Assembly (NCBI GenBank): GCA_017515925.1
Contig: JAFWEB010000029.1
Location: 1-12,106 of the forward strand
Source: Candidatus Saccharimonadota bacterium
GTDB lineage: Bacteria > Patescibacteriota > Saccharimonadia > Saccharimonadales > Saccharimonadaceae
DNA: 12,106 nucleotides
Reading direction: 5' to 3'
The position numbers and the translations under genes are program-made. The notes under the pieces are model-generated. The model ran no database searches. It was not told where the DNA came from and saw nothing but the letters and a program-made list of their open reading frames with translations. Shown here in pieces: positions 5,935 through 12,106 of this stretch. Numbering within the stretch: the first letter of the stretch is position 1; every line of letters starts with the position of its first letter.

Positions 5935-6978
5935 TTAGTCCTGCTCTTCTTCAGCAGTTAGGGCTTTTTCTCTTACTTTCTTTTCAATCTCTGATAGTAG
6001 TTCTGGCTTTTCGGTCAAAATCTTTTTGACTGCTTCACGACCTTGGCCGATAGTTTCGCCATTGTATTTCATAAATGCACCAGACTTTTCAATAATTCCA
6101 TAATTGATAGCTAGATCCAGAATATCGCCAATCTTGCTAATGCCTTCGTTATACATAATGTCAAACTCTGCCACTCTAAATGGTGCGGCGATCTTGTTTT
6201 TGACAATCTTAACCTTAGTGCGGTTGCCAATGATTTTATCACCATCTTTGATTTGGCCAATTCTGCGAATATCTAGACGCACAGAAGAATAAAACTTTAG
6301 TGCATTGCCACCTGTGGTAGTTTCTGGATTACCAAACATCACACCAATCTTCATACGAATCTGATTGATGAAAATCACGGTAGCTTTGGACTTGCTGATG
6401 ATACCAGTGAGCTTACGCATAGCCTGGGACATGAGACGAGCCTGGAGGCCCATTTGCGCATCACCCATATCGCCATCAATTTCTGCCTGTGGAACGAGGG
6501 CAGCTACAGAATCTACTACGATCAGATCAACTGCGCCTGAGCGAACCAAAGTTTCACAAATTTCTAGTGCCTGCTCACCATTGTCTGGCTGAGAAATGAG
6601 AAGATTAGCTGTATCTACGCCGACTCTTTTGGCATAGGCTGGATCGAGTGCGTGCTCGGCATCAATGAATGCTGCCTGGCCACCTTGCTTCTGAATCTCT
6701 GCGATTGCATGCAAAGTCAAAGTAGTTTTACCAGATGACTCTGGACCATAAATCTCAATAATGCGGCCTTTTGGATAGCCACCGCCCAGTGCCAAATCTA
6801 GTGACAAAGATCCAGATGGAAGTAATTCTACATCAACTTTTTTGGCTTCACCAAGTTTCATAATAGAACCGTCACCAAATTGCTTGGTAATTTGATCGAT
6901 TGCAAGACTGAGAGCCTGGCTTTTTCCGTCGTTTTTATCTGTTTTTTCTGCTGTTTTTTCGGTAGATTTTTTCACCAT
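5935..6978 (-). CDS. recA: RecA recombinase
   Basis: RecA polymerises on single-stranded DNA and performs ATP-driven homology search and strand exchange; it also drives LexA-type cleavage where such repressors exist. The 347-residue protein is full length. GPESSGKT (residues 78-85) is Walker A, LIVVDS (152-157) Walker B, and the [22 protein letters not shown] segment (203-224) covers the end of the core and loop L2. The C terminus is acidic (EEEQD), as in other RecA proteins. The first 20 residues are Lys/Thr-rich and variable. ATG 6978 is preceded by AAAGGAGC at good spacing. It is the first gene of a recA-recX unit and would be required for any homologous exchange with the cassette array, although this is no more than co-location. 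Confidence 0.98.
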   Translation of the reverse strand: MVKKSTEKTAEKTDKNDGKSQALSLAIDQITKQFGDGSIMKLGEAKKVDVELLPSGSLSLDLALGGGYPKGRIIEIYGPESSGKTTLTLHAIAEIQKQGGQAAFIDAEHALDPAYAKRVGVDTANLLISQPDNGEQALEICETLVRSGAVDLIVVDSVAALVPQAEIDGDMGDAQMGLQARLMSQAMRKLTGIISKSKATVIFINQIRMKIGVMFGNPETTTGGNALKFYSSVRLDIRRIGQIKDGDKIIGNRTKVKIVKNKIAAPFRVAEFDIMYNEGISKIGDILDLAINYGIIEKSGAFMKYNGETIGQGREAVKKILTEKPELLSEIEKKVREKALTAEEEQD

Positions 6979-6985
6979 TGATTTT

Positions 6986-7008
6986 GCTCCTTTATAGTTA
7001 TTATACCA
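6986..7008 (-). promoter_or_regulatory. recA promoter and ribosome binding site
   Basis: Minus-strand TG-G-TATAAT (7008-7000) is an extended -10 box. About 14 nt downstream is AAAGGAGC (6993-6986), 7 nt from the ATG. Unlike tilS or lepA, recA therefore has a conventional 5' leader. No clear LexA-type operator was recognised. Confidence 0.65.
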
Positions 7009-7091
7009 TAAGCTCCACGGACAAAATCCCTAAGATTCAGGCCAGACGACACGCGACTGGCGAAGCTTAAACCTAGCCTAGCACAAGCCAA

Positions 7092-7168
7092 TGGCACTTT
7101 GCAAGCATAAGCATGATAGAAAATTTAAAATGCTCGTGCTTGCAATATTTTTGGCGCTTTGTTAGCAT
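7092..7168. repeat. Inverted and direct repeats in the recA-comEC intergenic region
   Basis: GCAAGCATAAGCAT (7101-7114) and ATGCTCGTGCTTGC (7130-7143) pair with 12 of 14 bases plus two more flanking pairs, around a 15-nt AT-rich loop. Overlapping this, TGGCACTTTGCAAGCAT (7092-7108) and TGGCGCTTTGTTAGCAT (7152-7168) are a direct repeat with 14 of 17 identities, 60 bp apart. The second copy includes the likely comEC -10 box. They could be regulator sites. Confidence 0.5.
7140..7168 (+). promoter_or_regulatory. Probable comEC promoter, leaderless spacing
   Basis: TTGCAA (7140-7145) lies 17 bp before TAGCAT (7163-7168), which has a TG one base upstream (extended -10). Seven nt follow before ATG 7176. 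Each hexamer matches the consensus at four of six positions, so the call is moderate. Confidence 0.5.
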
Positions 7169-7175
7169 CGCCTAC

Positions 7176-8672
7176 ATGAACACCCGCTCTCAACGATCGT
7201 TCAAAAATCCTGATTTGCACCCTTCCTGGCATGTAATTATCTTTGCCATTGGGATTATCATTTCTTGTATCATTGTGAATCTAGTAAGGCCAACTATTCT
7301 TAATTCTTTCCTCTGGATTTTACTTGCAATTGTGATTTTTATTCTCGCAATCATCATCGCCAAGAAGTGGACAGTCACCCTTGTGGTAATTGCAAGTTTC
7401 TTGATTATTGGAACGCGTGCCGGCCCAGAGTTTGTTTCGCAAGACTACTTCAAAAATCTTGTCGGCTCGAGTGTAACAATCACTGGTAAAATTTCCAAAG
7501 ACCCGACCACATCAGAATCGTCCGCCAGCAAATTGAATATAGATCTCGTGGATTTAAAGATATCTGTTTCGTCGGGAAACACCGAAATTCTGCCAGGCCA
7601 CTTGTTCGCACAAATCGACAAGATGGAAATTCAGCGCTCGGATATCATCTCGGTCAAAGGCGAAGTGTCCGATGGTTTTGGTGCTTACTCGGCTGCGATG
7701 TTTCGACCAGAAGTATTAAACATCTCGCGGCCAGAGCCAGGCGATATCTTCATCAAGATCCGTAATAATTTTGCTGAGCATGTGAGGCAATTCATCCCCT
7801 CGCCCGAATCAGGACTCGGTATTGGATTTTTGCTAGGTCAAAAATCCGGCATTGACAGCAAGATCCAAGACGCGCTGCGCACGGTAGGCCTCACTCATAT
7901 TATCGTAGCGTCCGGCGCACACCTTTCATCATTAATTAGTATCAGTCGCAAAATTTTTGGTAAGCTATCGCGCTTTGCTAGTCTACTTGCAGCACTGCTC
8001 GCAATGTTGATGTTTCTTGGCGTCACCGGGCTTTCTGCCAGTATGCTGAGGGCTAGCCTGGTTACTGGAATCTCTCTAGTCCTCTGGTACTTTGGCCGCA
8101 AAGTCCATCCAGCACGGCTAATCATTTTGGTTGCCGCTGCAACATTAATATATAATCCGTTTTATCTGACTGATTTATCGTGGCTTTTGTCGTTCGCATC
8201 ATTTACTGGAATCATGATTCTAGCGCCGATGCTGACCAAGTTTTTCTACGGCCAGAAAAAGCCAGGCTTTGTTTCTAGTACCTTGATCACTTCGGTTTCG
8301 GCGGCGCTAATTTGTTCACCAATACTACTCTTCTACTTTGGTCAGATTTCCGCCATCACAATACTAGCCAACATCTTGATCCTGCCGACGATTTCCATCG
8401 CCATGGGTCTAACATTTTTGACGGGAATAGCAGCCTATCTAATACCCTTTGCAGCACAAGTCCTGGGCGAGCTAACTAAACTTCTAATTGATTACCAAAT
8501 CACGATCGCAAATTTCTTTGCCGAGAACAAATCCTTCCTCATTCAAATCGAAAAAAATAACCCCCTCGTTTTGCTATTATATATTCCTATAGTAGTTACA
8601 TTTTGTTTCTGCGCGAGAAAAGCACATCAAAATAAGCAAATGCAATACACACCAGCAGCACTGTCCCCTTAG
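7176..8672 (+). CDS. comEC: ComEC/Rec2-family DNA-uptake channel protein, without metallo-beta-lactamase domain
   Basis: ComEC forms the inner-membrane channel that carries single-stranded DNA into the cytoplasm during natural transformation. From ATG 7176 the protein is 498 residues: N-terminal membrane segments (about 20-80), a soluble OB-like region (about 95-185, VTITGKISKDPTTSE and on), then the Competence domain with GLTHIIVASGAHLSSLI at about 238-254, the hallmark of the family, followed by many membrane helices. It ends soon after the last helix, so the C-terminal metallo-beta-lactamase-like domain of B. subtilis ComEC is absent; in this lineage it may be a separate gene. An upstream in-frame ATG at 7113 would add 21 residues that overlap the inverted repeat; I prefer 7176 because of the promoter. 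The last 77 bp overlap the membrane protein gene on the other strand. Confidence 0.88.
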   Translation: MNTRSQRSFKNPDLHPSWHVIIFAIGIIISCIIVNLVRPTILNSFLWILLAIVIFILAIIIAKKWTVTLVVIASFLIIGTRAGPEFVSQDYFKNLVGSSVTITGKISKDPTTSESSASKLNIDLVDLKISVSSGNTEILPGHLFAQIDKMEIQRSDIISVKGEVSDGFGAYSAAMFRPEVLNISRPEPGDIFIKIRNNFAEHVRQFIPSPESGLGIGFLLGQKSGIDSKIQDALRTVGLTHIIVASGAHLSSLISISRKIFGKLSRFASLLAALLAMLMFLGVTGLSASMLRASLVTGISLVLWYFGRKVHPARLIILVAAATLIYNPFYLTDLSWLLSFASFTGIMILAPMLTKFFYGQKKPGFVSSTLITSVSAALICSPILLFYFGQISAITILANILILPTISIAMGLTFLTGIAAYLIPFAAQVLGELTKLLIDYQITIANFFAENKSFLIQIEKNNPLVLLLYIPIVVTFCFCARKAHQNKQMQYTPAALSP

Positions 8673-9051
8673 CCGACTCCATCATCTTGCCAATACCCGT
8701 AGAGACTGTATCAAATCCACAGTATTTAGTCACGATCGGAAGTAGCAATGTGGCGAGTAAAATTGCGATCACACCAGCCTGGGCAATTCTCAATATTCCA
8801 TGCACGCCACCTCTAGCCGAGCGGACATATAGTAGCAGTGGAAAAATAAAGATCAACAGTACATATATACATGCGCCAATAATATCTACTGGCACTTGGT
8901 TCAAAAGATTATGTACCCATTTAACAAATTCTACGCCAAAGAGTTCATAGACAGAAAGCCCTGCTATAATCGCAAAAATAGCAGGTCCAGAATGTCTTCT
9001 CACGAAGAAGAACAAAACAAATAATGCAATGAGTATGGCGATAATTACCAT
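8596..9051 (-). CDS. Small membrane protein of unknown function
   Basis: I do not recognise this 151-residue protein. Five hydrophobic stretches are visible at about residues 2-17, 23-38, 57-76, 86-108 and 127-145, joined by short loops; one loop is basic and Gly-rich (RSARGGVHGILR, 77-88). The C terminus is basic (SRRNKM), which suggests a cytoplasmic end. The start is well supported: an extended -10 box (TGA-TATAAT) ends 6 nt before ATG 9051. It follows the ATP-grasp gene by 15 bp in the same direction but has its own promoter, and its 3' end overlaps the last 77 bp of comEC tail to tail. Confidence 0.75.
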   Translation of the reverse strand: MVIIAILIALFVLFFFVRRHSGPAIFAIIAGLSVYELFGVEFVKWVHNLLNQVPVDIIGACIYVLLIFIFPLLLYVRSARGGVHGILRIAQAGVIAILLATLLLPIVTKYCGFDTVSTGIGKMMESAKGTVLLVCIAFAYFDVLFSRRNKM

Positions 9052-9057
9052 AAGCTC

Positions 9058-9066
9058 ATTATATCA
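9058..9066 (-). promoter_or_regulatory. Extended -10 promoter of the membrane protein gene, leaderless
   Basis: TGA-TATAAT on the minus strand (9066-9058) directly follows the TAG stop of the ATP-grasp gene and is 6 nt from ATG 9051. No Shine-Dalgarno could fit between. Confidence 0.6.
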
Positions 9067-10065
9067 CTAGGCTGGAATTTTCTCTAGATAGTCGACGAAT
9101 TTCTCAATACAATAAGTAGCGGCCTCACCGTCCACTGGATGATAGAGCGCTGGGCCTTTATTGACCTCGATCACATTGTCATCCAAATAATCCACACCGA
9201 CAAGTGGCAAATGCAAGTGTTTAGCAATCTTCTCGGCTTCTGATTTTAGCTCTTCTGGGAAACTATCAGAAACATCTTCCATGGTGCCACCTTGGCCGGT
9301 ATTACATACGCCAATCACTTGGACTTTTTCATCCTTTTCTGGAATCGAACTTAGGATTGCATCTTCGCTCAGGCCATTGTCTAGGGCTTGGCCTTTTAGA
9401 TAGTTGACGGCATTTTCACGATTAATATAAGAGAGATTAGATTTGTATTTGGCAGTGCGTTTGGTGGAATTTTCGATGTCGATTAATTCTATCACGCTAT
9501 GCTCACCATCCCCAGTTACTCTGGCTGGAATCCGAGCAAAAGCCTTCACAAATTTGTAATCAATGCAAATCACACGAGTCTCAAAGTTCTTTGGGCGAAG
9601 TTGCTTTTGTACTAAAGCAAATCCAGAAAATGATTTTGCTATCACCTTTTCAATCAAGGTTTTAGCGGCCTCCCAATCCATCACACCCACATAGACATCT
9701 TGGCCGTGTGCGCCATCGATTGGTTTGATCACTACGGGAGCATTTTTGGAAATGAATTTCTCTACCATAGCCTCGTCAGTATCGCTAGCTACTAGCAGAG
9801 TTTCTGGCTGCTTAACACCAATTTCTTTCATCAGAATAGAAGCAGCATATTTATCATCTGCCATCATCCCCGCGCCATAAGACATAGTTGGAGGTGTACC
9901 ATAGTCAAAACGGATTTCTTTGCCATCTGGACGAACAGCAGAAATCAAAGTACCAATGCTGTGAACTGTCTTGGCATCATGCCAGCCGCGAGCCTTGATA
10001 ATCTCACGAAAATTCCTCAGGCTGAGAGATAATCTCTCTTCTGGGATTTTATAAAAATCTTCCAT
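9067..10065 (-). CDS. ATP-grasp ligase of the cyanophycin synthetase/GshF type
   Basis: The 332-residue protein has an ATP-grasp fold without the other domains of cyanophycin synthetase or GshF. Visible landmarks are the ATP-binding KPIDGAHGQDVYVGV (114-128), the ETRVICID strand (162-169), RVTGDGEHSVIELI (182-195), which is the family's typical VVGDG-x-HSI-x-EL motif, NTGQGGTMEDVSD (255-267), and the metal-binding VIEVNKGPALYH (298-309). Such enzymes join a carboxylate to an amine through an acyl-phosphate. The substrate cannot be read from sequence. A Shine-Dalgarno AAAGGAGG precedes ATG 10065. It lies 24 bp after rimK in the same direction, which suggests one operon and perhaps a two-ligase pathway that builds or extends a peptide tail. 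Confidence 0.85.
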   Translation of the reverse strand: MEDFYKIPEERLSLSLRNFREIIKARGWHDAKTVHSIGTLISAVRPDGKEIRFDYGTPPTMSYGAGMMADDKYAASILMKEIGVKQPETLLVASDTDEAMVEKFISKNAPVVIKPIDGAHGQDVYVGVMDWEAAKTLIEKVIAKSFSGFALVQKQLRPKNFETRVICIDYKFVKAFARIPARVTGDGEHSVIELIDIENSTKRTAKYKSNLSYINRENAVNYLKGQALDNGLSEDAILSSIPEKDEKVQVIGVCNTGQGGTMEDVSDSFPEELKSEAEKIAKHLHLPLVGVDYLDDNVIEVNKGPALYHPVDGEAATYCIEKFVDYLEKIPA

Positions 10066-10089
10066 AAACCTCCTTTGTCAGCTAATTAA

Positions 10090-10998
10090 TTAAGCACCGA
10101 CTTTGTCTTTAGAATTCTTACGAGAAGCATTGTGCTCTACGTATTCAATAATTTTTTCTGCCACATTGCGACCAGTAACTTTTTCGATACCAAATCCAGG
10201 AGATGCGTTTACTTCTAGTACCAATGGACCACGGGTAGATCTCATCAAGTCAACACCGGCAACGTGTAAACCCATAGCCTTAGCAGCTTGAACGGCAACT
10301 TTTCTTTCCTCGTCGGTTAGCTTGATTGGAGAGCCTTCACCACCTTTGTGGAGATTAGAACGGAAATCGTCTGTCACGGATTGGCGTTTCATACTAGCGA
10401 CAACATTTGATCCAACTACAAATGCACGGATGTCAGTACCAGCAGACTCTTCGATGAACTCTTGCAAGATAATGTTGGTGCCGTCTTCGTTATAAATATA
10501 GAATGCCTGGAGAACGGATTTGGCAGCTTTCTTGGTCTCGGCCAATACCACACCATTACCGTGAGTGCCAGAAGCTAGCTTGATAATAACTGGCAAGCCA
10601 ATCTGCTCTAGCAAATCATCAATATCAGCAGAGTTGCGGGAAACGAGAGTCTTTGGTGTATCTACACCAGCTTTTGTCAAAATCTGAGCAGCACGTAGTT
10701 TGTCGCGTGCACGGGTAATAGCGATAGAGCTAGACAAAGTCCAGAGGCCCTGCATTTCAAACTGGCGCACAATCGCACAGCCATATCTAGTCATATTATT
10801 AGAAATACGTGGGATAATGGCGTCGTAGCCTTCCAACTTTTTACCATGATAGTAAACATTTGGGTGCTTCTCATCTAGAGACAAATAACAATCTTTGTAC
10901 TTGATCACTTTTACTTCGTGACCATGATTCTTAGCTTCTTCTACGAGACGCTTGGTAGAATAGTTTGCATTACCGTTTGATAGAATTGCAATTTTCAT
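10090..10998 (-). CDS. rimK: RimK-type ATP-grasp glutamate ligase
   Basis: RimK adds glutamates to the C terminus of ribosomal protein S6 in E. coli; relatives act on other peptides or small molecules. The 302-residue sequence aligns with E. coli RimK throughout: MKIAILSNGNANYSTKRLVE at the N terminus, the GYDAIIPRIS and RARDKLRAAQIL segments, the ATP loop KLASGTHGNGVVLAE (140-154), QEFIEESAGTDIRAFVVG (179-196), DFRSNLHKGG (211-220) and the Mg-binding LEVNASPG (261-268). It differs in its basic C-terminal tail (SRKNSKDKVGA). A Shine-Dalgarno (AAAGGAG) precedes ATG 10998. It is 18 bp downstream of the RimB-like gene, the known partner arrangement. Its substrate in this organism is not known. 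Confidence 0.92.
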   Translation of the reverse strand: MKIAILSNGNANYSTKRLVEEAKNHGHEVKVIKYKDCYLSLDEKHPNVYYHGKKLEGYDAIIPRISNNMTRYGCAIVRQFEMQGLWTLSSSIAITRARDKLRAAQILTKAGVDTPKTLVSRNSADIDDLLEQIGLPVIIKLASGTHGNGVVLAETKKAAKSVLQAFYIYNEDGTNIILQEFIEESAGTDIRAFVVGSNVVASMKRQSVTDDFRSNLHKGGEGSPIKLTDEERKVAVQAAKAMGLHVAGVDLMRSTRGPLVLEVNASPGFGIEKVTGRNVAEKIIEYVEHNASRKNSKDKVGA

Positions 10999-11016
10999 AT
11001 TTTCTCCTTTCTAGAC

Positions 11017-11535
11017 TTAATCTTTTCCTTCTACATATTTTTTGTGGAATCCGTGTGGATCTTTTTTAAAATCTTTCAACCTCACATCCATCGTTTTTGG
11101 CTTTCTCTCGTATTCGATATCCGGTAGAGAGACATCCACGATGAATTTACCCTTCAGAGTTCTACGGCCAATCAAAATTGGAAAACTGTTTTTACTCCTA
11201 TCTGCAAGCGAAAATAGTACTCTAATTTTGTGGCCAGCGATCTTCACTGGTATATGAACTCTGTAGCGAATCTGTTCTTGACCCATAGCAGAACGGGTCA
11301 CAATTACCTTGTATTCTTTTGTGGAAATTTCTTCTCCATTATAAAAAGGACTGTCCTCACCAAAGAGAGTGAATTTGAGCATGCCGTCTTCTTCGATACG
11401 GATGTTGCTTGCCCAGATAGCAGATGCTTCTGCACCGGTATCAATCTTGGCTGGAACATTCTCGGCATAATCACCAACAGAAACCAAGGCTGATGGCCCG
11501 ATTACTGGTAAATTCTTGTTGTCTTTCTCTAGCAT
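11017..11535 (-). CDS. Retropepsin-like aspartic protease (RimB type, PF05618 family)
   Basis: The product from ATG 11535 is 172 residues. AKIDTGAEASAIW (about 29-41) holds the DTGA motif of single-domain retropepsin-like proteases of the 'putative ATP-dependent zinc protease' family, and FPILIGRRTLKGKFIVDVS (about 134-152) is the matching C-terminal strand, with a MGQEQIRYRVHIPVKIAG region between. Such proteins dimerise to form an active site and, in Pseudomonas, the RimB member acts with RimK on glutamate tails. Gene order RimB-RimK-ATP-grasp makes a ligase/protease pair likely here. A TTG three codons upstream (11544) is an alternative start; I prefer ATG. A near-perfect promoter lies upstream, leaving about a 27-nt leader without a strong Shine-Dalgarno. 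Confidence 0.87.
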   Translation of the reverse strand: MLEKDNKNLPVIGPSALVSVGDYAENVPAKIDTGAEASAIWASNIRIEEDGMLKFTLFGEDSPFYNGEEISTKEYKVIVTRSAMGQEQIRYRVHIPVKIAGHKIRVLFSLADRSKNSFPILIGRRTLKGKFIVDVSLPDIEYERKPKTMDVRLKDFKKDPHGFHKKYVEGKD

Positions 11536-11568
11536 CGAAAACAAAACCCATTTATATGGTATGCTTCC

Positions 11569-11597
11569 ATTTTATCACAAAAACCCCTGATTGTCAA
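11569..11597 (-). promoter_or_regulatory. Promoter of the rimB-rimK operon
   Basis: On the minus strand TTGACA (11597-11592) is a perfect -35, spaced exactly 17 bp from TAAAAT (11574-11569), which also has an extended TG. The predicted start is near 11562. This is the closest to consensus of all promoters in the window. Confidence 0.75.
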
Positions 11598-11618
11598 GAT
11601 GATAATGCTTTTTTGAAG

Positions 11619-11765
11619 CTATTGCTGACCGGTGAAAACGCCATTAGTAATTCGTTCTTCAACCCACCCGGTAGAAAGGTTCCTAACGACAAGATCTACT
11701 CCGTTTGCCGATCTTTCTATTCTATGGGTTGCCCATCCCGAAGAATCCCGGATTACTAATGACAT
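11619..11765 (-). CDS. Small 48-residue protein with strong promoter and Shine-Dalgarno, unknown function
   Basis: A short frame begins at ATG 11765 directly after AAGGAGG (11776-11770) and ends at TAG 11619. The product starts MSLVIRDSSGWATHRIERSA and ends NGVFTGQQ, with no membrane segment and no cysteine. It carries a repeated Gly-Trp pattern (SGW at 9-11 and TGW at 32-34), which suggests two beta-hairpin-like halves. A promoter (TTTACA, 17 bp, TAAAAT) lies upstream, with about a 20-nt leader. I do not recognise a family. It is in the same direction as the rimB-rimK set but that set has a promoter of its own about 22 bp after this stop. Because coding length is short, the call rests on the start signals. 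Confidence 0.65.
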   Translation of the reverse strand: MSLVIRDSSGWATHRIERSANGVDLVVRNLSTGWVEERITNGVFTGQQ

Positions 11766-11790
11766 TTTACCTCCTTAAATTTTAATAACT

Positions 11791-11819
11791 ATTTTAGTCT
11801 CGCAAAAATGAATTGTAAA
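11791..11819 (-). promoter_or_regulatory. Promoter of the 48-codon gene
   Basis: TTTACA (11819-11814), a 17-bp spacer and TAAAAT (11796-11791) on the minus strand. Each hexamer differs from consensus at one position. It is followed at a suitable distance by AAGGAGG and ATG 11765. Confidence 0.65.
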
Positions 11820-11846
11820 GAGGTTTTTTCAAGATTTTTTTGACAA

Positions 11847-12106
11847 TTATTCGCCAGTCGGAATTCCGAGCGATTCATCAGAGAGTGGAGTGCCAGAAAA
11901 TGGATTCACAAGGTCGTCTATCATATCAACATTCTCTTCATAATATTTGATATATTCATCCATATTATCGGCTGTCAACTGGCCAGATGGTTCAAATGAA
12001 TAATCCCCATCAACTACCGGCTGGACTTCGGTCTTGTCTGGCAAAAATCCAGGACGTGAACGATCTAGATAAATATCGCCGGAATTGTGATAAATCACAA
12101 GGCTAA
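11847..12106 (-). CDS. C-terminal part of an unrecognised protein, cut by the right edge
   Basis: About 86 codons are visible, ending at TAA 11847; the beginning is outside the window. A GTG at 12098 could be read as a start, but the frame stays open to the edge and there is no Shine-Dalgarno before the GTG, so this is a partial gene. The tail is acidic and rich in Asp, Glu, Pro and Ser (FEPSGQLTADNMDEYIKYYE and on, then NPFSGTPLSDESLG), which suggests a flexible C terminus. I do not recognise the family. A weak AT-rich inverted repeat (TCAAGATTTTTTTGA, 11830-11844) follows the stop on its strand and might act as a terminator. Confidence 0.6.
   Translation of the reverse strand, partial: SLVIYHNSGDIYLDRSRPGFLPDKTEVQPVVDGDYSFEPSGQLTADNMDEYIKYYEENVDMIDDLVNPFSGTPLSDESLGIPTGE

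Noticed and set aside
7113..7175. Upstream ATG for comEC adding 21 residues
   Set aside because: It lies in the inverted repeat, and the added residues do not look like a ComEC start; the promoter-like sequence points to ATG 7176.
11424..11759. Plus-strand frame of 111 codons across the rimB upstream region
   Set aside because: It is antisense to rimB and to the 48-codon gene, with no start signals.

Overview
The window looks like a compact genome of a Candidate Phyla Radiation (Patescibacteria) bacterium, most likely Saccharibacteria-like. This rests on short intergenic gaps, tail-to-tail gene overlaps, many promoters placed so close to the ATG that transcripts must be leaderless, TGA read as stop and TGG as Trp, and the mix of genes (a ComEC without its nuclease-like domain, RimK with a retropepsin-like partner). 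The phylum is an inference from style, not from a marker tree.

Layout. 1-149 (-) is the first 49 codons of lepA (EF-4). 150-3363 (+) holds the most unusual part: five tandem cassettes of about 600-640 bp. Each opens with the same 19-bp motif (TTCATCGACGGCACGGTGG or a near match), carries a central 81-bp conserved core, and ends at a Val/Ile-Arg-Cys codon triplet. All five are fully open inside, but the reading frame breaks at most junctions and none has a credible start codon or ribosome binding site. They encode secreted-looking, four-cysteine domains with a C-type-lectin-like (DUF1566/FISUMP-like) sequence pattern. I read this as a reservoir of silent donor cassettes for antigenic or adhesin variation by gene conversion, with the expressed copy outside the window. 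3364-3609 is a spacer containing a perfect 14-bp inverted repeat.

3610-5926: tilS (-) and a PRC-barrel protein (+) diverge from a 54-bp region with interleaved promoters; the PRC-barrel gene overlaps recX (-) tail to tail. recX lies 8 bp after recA (-, 5935-6978). recA and comEC (+) diverge across about 200 bp that holds an inverted repeat and a direct repeat. comEC overlaps tail to tail with a small membrane protein gene (-, 8596-9051). 9067-11535 (-) is an operon-like set: retropepsin-like RimB-type protease, rimK ATP-grasp ligase and a second ATP-grasp ligase. A previously easy-to-miss 48-codon gene (-, 11619-11765) has a near-consensus promoter and Shine-Dalgarno. The right edge is the 3' end of an unrecognised protein gene (-).

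How the genes may work together: recA/recX and ComEC (DNA uptake across the membrane) are the general recombination and transformation machinery that a cassette-conversion system would need, but their closeness to the array is only circumstantial. RimB/RimK/ATP-grasp form a separate peptide- or protein-tail modification module. TilS and LepA are housekeeping translation genes.
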